From an uncultured Bacteroidota bacterium (GTDB lineage Bacteria > Bacteroidota > Bacteroidia > Chitinophagales > Chitinophagaceae), in contig CAINEG010000185.1 of the NCBI GenBank assembly GCA_903847655.1, positions 1 through 10,647 on the forward strand: a stretch of 10,647 nt of DNA. The letters are read 5' to 3'. The position numbers and the translations under genes were made by a program. The notes beneath the pieces are model-generated. The model saw nothing but the letters and a program-made list of their open reading frames with translations. It was not told where the DNA came from and made no database searches. Every line of letters starts with the position of its first letter. Position 1 is the first letter of the stretch. Below, piece after piece: positions 1 through 7,918 of this stretch.

Positions 1-45
1 AATTTAGATGGCTTTTTTTATAAATCGATTGATACTAATATAGAA

Positions 46-2370
46 TTATTTCTTTACTGCATATTTAACTGTTCTTGCATCTTTAATGACGCCCTTCCAA
101 TTTAAGCCATAACCAAAGTCATACAAGTGTCCTTGACTGTCTTTGTAAGGTTGCATATCATGAGGCACATCTTCCATTTGCTTTTCAACCACACTCATAT
201 TGATTGGCATCTGCATAGGCAATAAACCACTTGGTTCCACTGTGCCAGAGATAATGTCCATTTGAGCTTCTACTTGTACACCAAACTCTCCTACAATCGC
301 ATCTACTTCTTTTTCAAATTCTCCAAATACCATTGGATTGGTCATTGCCACAGAAATAATGACAGGCTTGCCATTCATGGCTTTCTTTGTATCCAAAATG
401 GTGTTTAAATCGGGATAAGAATTGGATTTAGATGTTTTGCCTTGGTAGGTTCTGTCGGTAATGGTAGGATCCACTACTGGATCTCCGGCAGCAATACTAT
501 GTACTCTTGCATCTGTTGCGGTGTAGTCTTTTAATTGCAAACTAATAGGCACATAGCCTGTTCCGCCAGCTTCTCTATCCGCTCTACTGTAACCACCACT
601 TACTGGGCTCTTAATAAATACGATGGCAAAATCGGCTTTACTTGGATCGTCTGTTACTGTATAATATTTTTTTACCAATTCTAAATTAATTGGGTATTCT
701 GTTTTTTCGGGAGATGGTTGACCAAAAAAGTTAACTCCTGCTGGTGTAGTTCTCTTTGGAATAAATACAGTTTTACCTTTTGCGATTGGTAAAGTTTTAT
801 TTTGATTTTTGATTAATACAATTGATTTTAATTGTGCCTCATAACCTGCTTTCATAAATTCAGGCTTACCTACGATACGCATGGATTCTTTAGGATCTAA
901 ATAAGGATTTTCAAACAAGCCTACTCTGAATATGTTTAACAACAATCTAACTGCAGATCGTTCAAAATGCTTGCGCATAAAGGCTTCCCCATGTTCTTTC
1001 ACGCCCATTTGATAAGCTTCCAATACTGGTTTTGCATCGTTGTTGCCCCCAAACTGATCCACCCCAGCCATCATTACTTTATAATGTCTTTCTGCAATAG
1101 TTAGTTTTTCTACCCCCCATGATTTACCAGCAAAAATATCAGGCTTTGGTCCTTCATTTCCGGTGATGCCCCAATCGGTACAAACTACGCCATCATATTG
1201 GTATTTGTTTCTTAATAAATCTGTGACAATGTATTTACTAAAACCATTGCCTACATTTTCTCCATTTTTTATATCCTGATTGACTGAAATTGTATAATAA
1301 GGCATTACGGCAGCTGCCTTTTTTGTACTGCCCTCTAATTTAAATGCACCATTGATAAAGGTTCTTAAATGTGTTTGGAAATTTTTTCCAGGATAAACAG
1401 CAAATTTTCCATAAGCAAAATGACCATCACGACCTGCTTCCTCTGGTCCTCCACCTGGCCAATGTTTGACCATTGCATTCACACTATAGTTACCCCATCC
1501 ATTGTATTTGTCCACTGCTTTTGGTGAGGTTTGAAATCCATCAACATAAGCACGGGACATATCTGTAGCCAAGGCAGGATCTTCACCGAATGTACCTACA
1601 AATCTATTCCATCTTGGCTCGGTGGCTAAATCGATTTGTGGAGACAAAGCCGTAGTGATGCCTAATGCCCTGTATTCTTTGGATGCAATAGAACCAAATT
1701 TTTTGGTGATCGCAGGATCAAATGTAGCAGCCAAGCCTAACTCTTCGGGCCATTGTGAAATGGTACCACCTGAGCCTGCATTGTATTCTGCATTTTTATT
1801 CGCGCCGTTTCTTGGATCTGAACTATTGTTTGAAGGAATTCCTAAGCCAATTTTTTCTACTAATTTTTGAACGTTGTTGTTCCAAGTAGAGGAAACAATT
1901 GGATTTTCAACTGAAGTGATTAAGACATGTCTTAAATTATCCTTGGATAAAAAAGCAATTTGTTGATCGGTTAAATCTGAAGCCTTTGCACCACTCTCTT
2001 GAAATGCTTTACCACCATAGGTTGCCTTGAACATCCCAGCCACTGGCATAGGAATTGCTTGATGCGCACTGTACAACATTAAACCCGCAATTTGCTCGAT
2101 GCTCATTTTAGCAGCTAAGTCCTTGGCTCTGTCATTGACATTTAAACGCCAATCTTCATAAATATCTACTACGCCGTTTTTATTTAAATCCTTAAAAGGC
2201 AATCCATCCTTCATGATGATTTTTACACCAGATTCAGTAGAATAGCCTAAGCTAATTTGATTGTTGATTTTGATTTTTTTAACACCTTCTGTTAAATTAA
2301 TTTCCTCAAATTTTTGTTGTGCTTGGGCAAAAACAGGTAGTACAAAAAAGAAAAATAGAATTTTTTTCAT
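46..2370 (-). CDS. Exported glycoside hydrolase family 3 protein (beta-glucosidase/beta-xylosidase type)
   Basis: The 774-residue protein should hydrolyse terminal beta-linked sugars from oligosaccharides in the periplasm or outside the cell. Residues 1-18 form a signal peptide ending in FAQAQ. The GH3 N-terminal barrel covers about residues 80-410: SPQIDLATEPRWNR (243-256), TFGEDP (260-265), KHWPGGG (302-308) and YDGVVCTDWG (392-401), where D399 is the likely nucleophile. The C-terminal alpha/beta domain runs from about 500 to 755 and ends in YDFGYGLNW. The fibronectin-type domain that often follows in GH3 enzymes is absent. The acid/base residue could not be assigned with confidence. An EF-hand-like loop (D61, N63, N65, G66, D69, E72) lies before the barrel. 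The gene lies 129 bp downstream of the broken receptor gene on the same strand and may share its transcript. The sugar specificity cannot be read from sequence alone. Confidence 0.93.
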   Translation of the reverse strand: MKKILFFFFVLPVFAQAQQKFEEINLTEGVKKIKINNQISLGYSTESGVKIIMKDGLPFKDLNKNGVVDIYEDWRLNVNDRAKDLAAKMSIEQIAGLMLYSAHQAIPMPVAGMFKATYGGKAFQESGAKASDLTDQQIAFLSKDNLRHVLITSVENPIVSSTWNNNVQKLVEKIGLGIPSNNSSDPRNGANKNAEYNAGSGGTISQWPEELGLAATFDPAITKKFGSIASKEYRALGITTALSPQIDLATEPRWNRFVGTFGEDPALATDMSRAYVDGFQTSPKAVDKYNGWGNYSVNAMVKHWPGGGPEEAGRDGHFAYGKFAVYPGKNFQTHLRTFINGAFKLEGSTKKAAAVMPYYTISVNQDIKNGENVGNGFSKYIVTDLLRNKYQYDGVVCTDWGITGNEGPKPDIFAGKSWGVEKLTIAERHYKVMMAGVDQFGGNNDAKPVLEAYQMGVKEHGEAFMRKHFERSAVRLLLNIFRVGLFENPYLDPKESMRIVGKPEFMKAGYEAQLKSIVLIKNQNKTLPIAKGKTVFIPKRTTPAGVNFFGQPSPEKTEYPINLELVKKYYTVTDDPSKADFAIVFIKSPVSGGYSRADREAGGTGYVPISLQLKDYTATDARVHSIAAGDPVVDPTITDRTYQGKTSKSNSYPDLNTILDTKKAMNGKPVIISVAMTNPMVFGEFEKEVDAIVGEFGVQVEAQMDIISGTVEPSGLLPMQMPINMSVVEKQMEDVPHDMQPYKDSQGHLYDFGYGLNWKGVIKDARTVKYAVKK

Positions 2371-2499
2371 AGTAGTTTATTATAAAATAAATAATAGCCA
2401 GTTTTTCAATTATAAATATAATTAATAATTGTGTCATAATAACGCAATAATGAAGCGAATTTTATGAATGGGACTTGTGCAAATGAATCTGGGTAGGTA

Positions 2500-4980
2500 T
2501 TAGTTGCTGCCGCTGTCTTCCGAACCACCTTCTTCTTTGTGCTCTTTTTTAAATTCGAGCTTACCAAAACGCCAGTTAAAGCTAATGCCAAAGGACCTCG
2601 AAGGTATATATCTAATCGAATTTGAATAAAAATTAGGCCCACTAATTTGGGTTTGTTGCTTGATGTATTCTGCAAAGGGGTTGTTGGCCACTAGACCCAA
2701 GCTTCCTTTGCTATTCCAAAATCTTTTACGAAGGGCAAAGCTATAAGAGGCATTGGCAGGGTATTTTCCTTGTACTTCGTTTCATGCAGAATTAAAATTA
2801 CCAAAGCACTCGGTTACTAAGGTTTTAGAAAACTCATAGGTCAGGTTAATATTTGCTCGCCAGTTTTGACTGGTCGCATTGTAATTACGGTCGATACTAT
2901 TAAATATTTCTCTGTAAAAATAAAACAAATTGGTTCTTACACTTAAAGCATTGGAGACCTTTATGTCACCAAAGAAATTCACTCCAGTATTTTTTTCTAA
3001 GCCTATATTTTCATTTTTACTTAAGTTAACATTATAATACAAACTGTCCCCTACTTGTAAGCTTGGATAATAAATGACATAGGGTTGAATGTCTTGATTG
3101 GAATTGCGTTGTCCTAAAGAAATCATAAAAGATCCTATCTCCCCCAATTGATGATTATAGCTCAATTCAATGCGCTCCCCCAATTCCGGAAGTAGGAATG
3201 GATTTCCTTGACTCATGTTTTTTGGATCGGTGGTATTGATGTAAGGATTTAAGTCTTGTGAACCTGGTCGGTTGATTCTTCTTGAATAACTTAATTTAAT
3301 ACTATTATCTTCTCCAAGCTTACGTTTTAAAAAAATTGAAGGGACAAAATTATTATAGCTAGGATTGATGGCTTGTTTGGAAGAGGAATATAATGCATCC
3401 ACCTTGGTTTGCTCCCATCTTCCTCCTAGTTTTGCCTCTATCCAATCTTTGATTGGAAATTCTAATTCAGCATATACTGCAACTACTTTTTGGTGATAGC
3501 CTAAAGTATTGGACAAACTATTATTTAATCTACTAGCTTGTAGTCCAGATTGTGTATATACATTGGTTGCACTATTTAAATCCACACCAACCAATTTACC
3601 GCCACTAGTAAATTTTAATTTATCGGAAATAGGTTCGGTGTAGTCTAGTTTTAATTCTGTTTCCCTATCCGCAGGGGCTGAAATAGTCTTACTACCATAA
3701 TTTAAAATATTGGCTGGCATTAAGTACTGCAATGAACTAGATTCGTTTTTATTATTTGAATTACCATCGTTGTAGGCTAATTCCAGCTCTCTATCTGCTT
3801 TATCAAAAGTTCTTTTATAATTGACATTGTAATTCATGCCTGTTCCTAGATAAGATCCTGCTGTACTATTGTGGAGTAGGGTATTTGGTATCCATGCAGC
3901 TCCATCTAATTGACTAGATAAAATTTGGTTGTTATACCCTGAGGCATTGTATCCATAATCATTACCATTAACTGAGGCAGTAAAACTATTTTTCTTTAAA
4001 TAAGTCCAATCTAAATTTAATCCTGAATGAGTTCCATGACGCTTTACATCGCTACTACCATCTTGTTCCATATAATTAGTCATATGATTCGCGACATCAT
4101 TCGTTGTTCTATTCATAGAATTGGGCGTAGCAGAAAGTAAAGTTGCATTGGTTGCCAAATAAAAACTTGCACCAAAATTATTATTTCTTAAAGCTAAATT
4201 AACCGATCCATTTTCGATTCGCGTACCAATACTGGTATTGATACTGCCGTTATATCCTTTTGTTTTATTTTGTTTTAGAATGATGTTAATAATTCCGCCT
4301 AATCCATCTGCATCATATTTTGCACCAGGATTGGTAATTACTTCCACCGATTTTATTTCACTCGCAGGTATAGATTGTAATACTTCAGTAATATTGGAGC
4401 CAAAGGCGATACTTGGTTTGCCATTGATTAAAAATCGAATGCTTGAAGTACCTGCCAATTGAACATTACCATCGATATCCACAGAAACCATGGGAATTTT
4501 TTTCAATAAATCGGTGGCCACTCCGCTTTGCGCACTAATATCCTTTTCTGCATTAAATACCATTTTATCAATTTTGTTCTCGATCAGTCTTGAAGAACTT
4601 GTTACCGTTACTTCTTTAAGGGTGCTATTGGCTTTTTCTAATAATATAGTATTTAAATTTATTTTTAGTTGTTTATTATCTATACTTATATTATTGATAT
4701 TTTTTATTTTCGTGCCTACAAATTCCACAGTTATTTTATACATACCCAATGGTAATTCTTTCAAATAAAATTGACCCTGCTTATTGGTGGTGGTGCCATT
4801 CATGGCCTTGCTGCTAACATCTTTATAAAGAATGATGGTGGCGTATTCAATAGGTAGTTTGCTATCTGCATCTACTACGCTACCATAGATTTGTCCATTG
4901 CCTGTTGCCATTAATGGTTGTTGCGCCTGAACTAGTATATAGGAATTCAAGAATATAAGTATACCTATAAATTTAACCAT
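2500..4980 (-). pseudogene. TonB-dependent-receptor-like outer-membrane beta-barrel protein, interrupted by an in-frame TGA
   Basis: The intact protein would be about 826 residues. It has a signal peptide (about 1-20, ending VQAQ), a carboxypeptidase-regulatory-like beta-sandwich (about 28-115, with the IYGSVVDADS start and the YATI and LPLGMYKI segments), a plug domain (about 120-235, ending NPGAKYDADGLGGIINI) and a beta-barrel of the OMP_b-brl_3 type. Such proteins sit in the outer membrane and usually import a ligand with TonB energy; the ligand here is unknown. There is no SusD partner. Translation meets TGA at codon 733 (2782-2784). The same frame then continues without another stop for 93 codons to TAA at 2500-2502 and encodes typical final strands: KYPANASYSFALRKRFW, a NNPF motif, and RSFGISFNWRFGKLEF followed by a charged tail. 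A product ending at the TGA (732 residues) would lack the last strands and the C-terminal assembly signal. The break is a single codon with no frameshift, so it is recent, a sequencing error, or read through. Confidence 0.88.
2782..2784 (-). other. In-frame TGA interrupting the receptor gene
   Basis: On the minus strand the reading is F-G-N-F-N-S-A, TGA, then N-E-V-Q-G-K-Y-P. In my memory of barrel homologues this region often reads like 'NFxSxR..xQG.xP', which suggests an arginine codon (CGA) changed to TGA by one C-to-T transition. The base after the stop is A, not the C that favours leaky UGA. The other complete genes here end in TAA or TAG, but their open frames give no evidence of a variant code. 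Confidence 0.85.
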
Positions 4981-5003
4981 TGGGCTATTTAGTTTTAAGA
5001 ACG

Positions 5004-5011
5004 CAAATTTA
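5004..5011 (-). promoter_or_regulatory. Bacteroidota -7 box candidate for the receptor gene
   Basis: Read on the minus strand this is TAAATTTG, an exact match to the Bacteroidota -7 consensus TAnnTTTG. It lies about 23 bp before the receptor ATG. No convincing -33 TTTG is found at the usual spacing, so this rests on one short box in AT-rich DNA. Confidence 0.3.
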
Positions 5012-5075
5012 TTGATTCTGTTGTGAAGATAGTGGCCGCTTATGTAATAGCTGGATTTGATTATACTGTTTATTT

Positions 5076-5810
5076 GTGCTATTTTACAAGTATAAACGCT
5101 TGCTATTGAAATTTTTCAAATTAATTGTCTTTGCTTGGGCACTGGCTATAACCAATTGGGCTGTAGCGCAAACCTCTGGGAATATCCAATTGACCAACAA
5201 TGGGGTTGCCCCTGCGCCGGCCTTTGCCTTAGGCGCTCCGGCTATTTTAAGTTCTACAATAATAAGAAAAGGTAAGTTTTACTTTAACCCTGAATTTAAT
5301 TTAGGGATGGACCTTAAACCTTGGACCTTGTTTGCTAGGGTGGGCTACTATTTAATTGAAAATAAAAAATTAACCATCGCCCTAACGGCCAATACCAATT
5401 GGTTTTTCATGAAAAATAATCCTGTAATTAATAATCAAGAATTTCAAATGCAACAATACTATTCTTTTGAATTGAATGGAGAATATAGACCCTTTATTAA
5501 TCAAAAGTTTTTGTTTTCCTATTGGCGTTCGGATAGATTGAGATTGCCTGGATTATTATTTGAAAATTTTGTCAATTTTGCTTACGAATTTGATAATTTA
5601 AAATTAGGCAGCAAAGAGATCATTACTACTAAGCCTAGCATTTTTTATTTAGAAGACCATGGTTGGCTGAGCGGTTATTTTGCTGCTCAAACCACTACCT
5701 ATCAAAAGGAAAATTGGAAATGTAATCTTTTCCTTACCACATGTTGGCCTATTAGTAAAATGCAAGGCACTGAATTTATTTGGAACACCGGTGTGAATAT
5801 TCCTTTCTAG
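5076..5810 (+). CDS. Exported beta-barrel-like outer-membrane protein, function unknown
   Basis: I do not recognise a characterised family for this protein of about 244 residues. It begins with a basic and then hydrophobic signal peptide ending AVAQ (about residue 32). The rest is rich in Trp, Tyr and Phe in alternating hydrophobic/polar stretches, for example GKFYFNPEFNLGMDL and WTLFARVGYYLI. It ends in phenylalanine (NIPF), the usual last residue of an outer-membrane beta-barrel. The fold call is an inference from this pattern. The start is uncertain: no in-frame ATG exists between the upstream TGA (5058-5060) and the signal peptide. GTG at 5076 is the longest choice; TTG at 5100 or 5106 would give a more usual signal-peptide length. 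The gene diverges from the receptor gene across 95 bp and converges on the TMEM220 gene with 11 bp between stop codons. Confidence 0.72.
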   Translation: MLFYKYKRLLLKFFKLIVFAWALAITNWAVAQTSGNIQLTNNGVAPAPAFALGAPAILSSTIIRKGKFYFNPEFNLGMDLKPWTLFARVGYYLIENKKLTIALTANTNWFFMKNNPVINNQEFQMQQYYSFELNGEYRPFINQKFLFSYWRSDRLRLPGLLFENFVNFAYEFDNLKLGSKEIITTKPSIFYLEDHGWLSGYFAAQTTTYQKENWKCNLFLTTCWPISKMQGTEFIWNTGVNIPF

Positions 5811-5821
5811 ACGTGAATAAT

Positions 5822-6217
5822 CTAAGGGGATGTAATTAAATTGCCTTCCCCTTTTTTTGATTTAAAGTAATTAATAGCCATCACCGCAAGTATGATCACT
5901 AAACCAAAAAATTCTCTTGATTCCTCTACCCAAGGTTGCTCAGCTTTCATGGTGGCAGCAATACTTGTTGCATTGTGAAATTTGATCCAATCAACAATTC
6001 CATTGGTATCAAATAATTTATAAATGGCATAAACACCAAAAATTACAAAGCCTACCCAATAGGCTTTTTTATTAATGGGTTTTTGTTTTAATTCTAAATA
6101 ACATAGGACCACTGGGTACAAATAAATGGGTATCCATAAATAAGGGTCTGGGTCATTGTATTGTACGGCTGCAAATAAAATAAAAACAAGCACAAAAAAG
6201 CCATTAAACATTTTCAT
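5822..6217 (-). CDS. TMEM220-family small membrane protein
   Basis: This 131-residue protein has four predicted membrane helices (about residues 4-18, 25-41, 50-67 and 102-118) and the QYNDPDPYLWIPIY segment (19-32) that I recognise from the TMEM220 family, which is found in bacteria and animals. Its biochemical role is unknown. It probably sits in the inner membrane. The start ATG is at 6217, with a second ATG two codons later (6211); the choice changes only two residues. It lies 44 bp downstream of the GH51 gene on the same strand and could be cotranscribed with it. Its 3' end faces the stop of the plus-strand barrel gene. The polar stretch between helices 3 and 4 (about 70-100) is predicted to lie outside the membrane. 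Confidence 0.85.
   Translation of the reverse strand: MKMFNGFFVLVFILFAAVQYNDPDPYLWIPIYLYPVVLCYLELKQKPINKKAYWVGFVIFGVYAIYKLFDTNGIVDWIKFHNATSIAATMKAEQPWVEESREFFGLVIILAVMAINYFKSKKGEGNLITSP
5824..5858 (+). terminator. Possible intrinsic terminator for the small barrel gene
   Basis: A 7-bp stem, AAGGGGA (5824-5830) with TCCCCTT (5847-5853), encloses a 16-nt loop and runs into a tract of seven T (5852-5858). It starts 14 bp after the stop of the plus-strand gene and lies inside the 3' end of the convergent minus-strand gene. The loop is long, so the call is moderate. Confidence 0.4.
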
Positions 6218-6261
6218 ACAGCTACTGATACTTAGTGAGATTGAATTAAAGCTACCATTTT

Positions 6262-7803
6262 TTACTCAACGCTTTCTATGACCAACACACTGGCTGGGGG
6301 CATGGTAAACTTAATGCCCGTATTGGTTGTTTGAAAATCTTTAAAAACTACAGGTATAATTTTATTAGGGCTTTCAAAGCTATTGTGGTCTTGAATTTTA
6401 GCAGATACCAATATACGGCCTGTTACTTTACCCATTTTTTGTCCCCTCATTTCTAAATTAATCTCGTGCTTTTTATTTGGATCGATGTTCACCACTGAAA
6501 TATGTATTTTACCATTTTTATCTTTGGAAGCAGAAGTGGAAATGGCTTGAATTTTATCTTTACCATTTTCATAGTCTCCGGTATTTAAATCAGTTGGCAA
6601 TAAAGTCGCATCCTGATGCACATTGTACATTTCCATCACATGAAAAGTAGGTGTTAAAATCATTTTTTCTTCATTGGTTAAAATAACGGCTTGTAGCACA
6701 TTCACCGTTTGTGCCAAGTTGGCCATCCTTACTCTTGAAGCATGATTGTTAAAAATATTTAAACTTAATCCAGCAATCATTGCATCTCTCATGGTATTTT
6801 GTTGAAACAAAAAACTAGGATTGGTGCCTGGCTCTACATCATACCATCCGCCCCACTCATCTACCACCAAAGCAATTTTTTTCTTTGGGTCGTATTTGTC
6901 CATAATCGTGGAATGCTTGGTCACCAACTCTTCCATTTTCCAAGCTCTTTTTAAAGTAGTGAAATATTCATCTTCTGTAAAAGCGGTAGCTGAACTTTTC
7001 TTAGTCCAATCGATGACTGAATAATGATGTAAGGCTAATCCATCAATCATTTCAGATGGAATATCTCTCATTAATACTTCGGTCCAATTGTAATCATCTG
7101 AATTGGCACCTGATGCAATTTTAAAAGTGGGTCTATCCTTAGTACTTGCCATAAAAGTGGCGTATTGCTTATATATATTAGCATAGTACTCAGGCTTCAT
7201 ATTGCCACCACATCCCCAAGCCTCATTACCCACGCCCCAATAATTTACATTCCAAGGTTCTTTCTGTCCATTCTTTGCTCTTAACTGCGTCATAGGTCCA
7301 GATCCCTCTGGAAAATTTACATACTTTACCCAGTCTGCCAACTCTTGCACCGTTCCAGATCCAACATTCGCTGCCAAATAAGGATCTGCGCCAATGGCTT
7401 TACACATATTTAAAAAGTCATGGGTACCAAAACTGTTGTTTTCAGTCACCCCACCCCACCAAACATTTAACATACTTGGCCTATCTGCCTTAGGTCCAAT
7501 GCCATCTTGCCAATGATAAGTATCTGCAAAACATCCACCTGGCCATCTTAATAAAGGAATTTTTAATTTTTTTAGTGCCTCTATAATATCATTACGTACC
7601 CCAGCGGTATTAGGAATTTTGGTGTTCCCTTCACCTACATAAATACCCCCATAGATGCCATTACCTAAATGTTCCGCAAAATGTCCATAAATATTTTTAT
7701 TAATGGCCGTGGTGCCTAAATCGGCATTGACAATAATTTTATCCTGTGCCATTAAGATAGAAAAACTAAATAAGATAGTTAATAAGAAAGCAAGCTTTTT
7801 CAT
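6262..7803 (-). CDS. Secreted GH51 alpha-L-arabinofuranosidase
   Basis: The 513-residue enzyme should release terminal alpha-L-arabinofuranose from arabinan, arabinoxylan or arabinogalactan side chains. A signal peptide (about 1-20, ending ILMAQ) sends it to the periplasm or outside. GH51 hallmarks are clear: NKNIYGHFAEHLG (35-47), LLRWPGGCFADTYHW (84-98), YWGVGNEAWGCGG (188-200) with acid/base E194, LALHHYS (256-262), and VVDEWGGWYD (313-322) with nucleophile E316. The catalytic barrel is followed by the usual C-terminal beta-sandwich (about 380-513, ending MPPASVLVIESVE). The length is normal for the family and no key residue is missing. The gene diverges from a zinc dehydrogenase gene across 115 bp, and the TMEM220 gene lies 44 bp downstream. 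A retaining mechanism follows from family knowledge. Confidence 0.96.
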   Translation of the reverse strand: MKKLAFLLTILFSFSILMAQDKIIVNADLGTTAINKNIYGHFAEHLGNGIYGGIYVGEGNTKIPNTAGVRNDIIEALKKLKIPLLRWPGGCFADTYHWQDGIGPKADRPSMLNVWWGGVTENNSFGTHDFLNMCKAIGADPYLAANVGSGTVQELADWVKYVNFPEGSGPMTQLRAKNGQKEPWNVNYWGVGNEAWGCGGNMKPEYYANIYKQYATFMASTKDRPTFKIASGANSDDYNWTEVLMRDIPSEMIDGLALHHYSVIDWTKKSSATAFTEDEYFTTLKRAWKMEELVTKHSTIMDKYDPKKKIALVVDEWGGWYDVEPGTNPSFLFQQNTMRDAMIAGLSLNIFNNHASRVRMANLAQTVNVLQAVILTNEEKMILTPTFHVMEMYNVHQDATLLPTDLNTGDYENGKDKIQAISTSASKDKNGKIHISVVNIDPNKKHEINLEMRGQKMGKVTGRILVSAKIQDHNSFESPNKIIPVVFKDFQTTNTGIKFTMPPASVLVIESVE

Positions 7804-7819
7804 AGTATTAAATTAAGTT

Positions 7820-7827
7820 CAAAAATA
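7820..7827 (-). promoter_or_regulatory. Bacteroidota -7 box candidate for the GH51 gene
   Basis: Read on the minus strand this is TATTTTTG, an exact fit to TAnnTTTG, 16 bp before the GH51 ATG. No good -33 element is seen at the usual distance. It overlaps the palindrome at 7822-7839, so a protein bound there could block initiation. Confidence 0.3.
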
Positions 7828-7839
7828 AATATTTATTTT
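7822..7839. repeat. 18-bp perfect palindrome between divergent GH51 and dehydrogenase genes
   Basis: AAAATAAATATTTATTTT is a perfect inverted repeat with 9-bp arms and no spacer. It lies 19 bp before the GH51 start and about 80 bp before the dehydrogenase start. It could be an operator, but it is A/T only and sits in AT-rich intergenic DNA, so chance is a real alternative. Confidence 0.4.
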
Positions 7840-7918
7840 ATTGGTTAGGTAATTTAGTATTTCTATTTAATTATACAAAAAGAATCTTTAAATTTAGAAC
7901 CATAGAAATCTTGTAATA

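Noticed and set aside
1622..1870. Plus-strand open frames at 1622-1870, 4238-4462, 4490-4768 and 6821-7024
   Set aside because: All are antisense to clear coding genes (GH3, receptor, GH51) and have no recognisable features.
2408..2423. Dyad AATTATA-AA-TATAATT between the receptor and GH3 genes
   Set aside because: It is A/T only with a 2-nt loop and no T tract, so it would not form a useful terminator; probably compositional.
2479..2491. 13-bp match GCAAATGAATCTG also present at 10010-10022
   Set aside because: One copy is intergenic and the other spans a start codon. There are only two copies with no extended similarity, so it is likely chance.
2406..2675. Minus-strand open frame of 89 codons
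   Set aside because: It overlaps, in another frame, the real C-terminal tail of the receptor (2500-2781) and has a low-complexity, non-family sequence.
2500..2700. Separate 66-residue minus-strand gene
   Set aside because: Its frame is the same as the receptor's and it is the barrel end of that gene, not an independent start.
2782..2784. Selenocysteine or variant-code reading of the TGA
   Set aside because: No selenocysteine insertion hairpin was recognised, the position expects arginine in an extracellular loop or strand, and all other genes fit the standard code.
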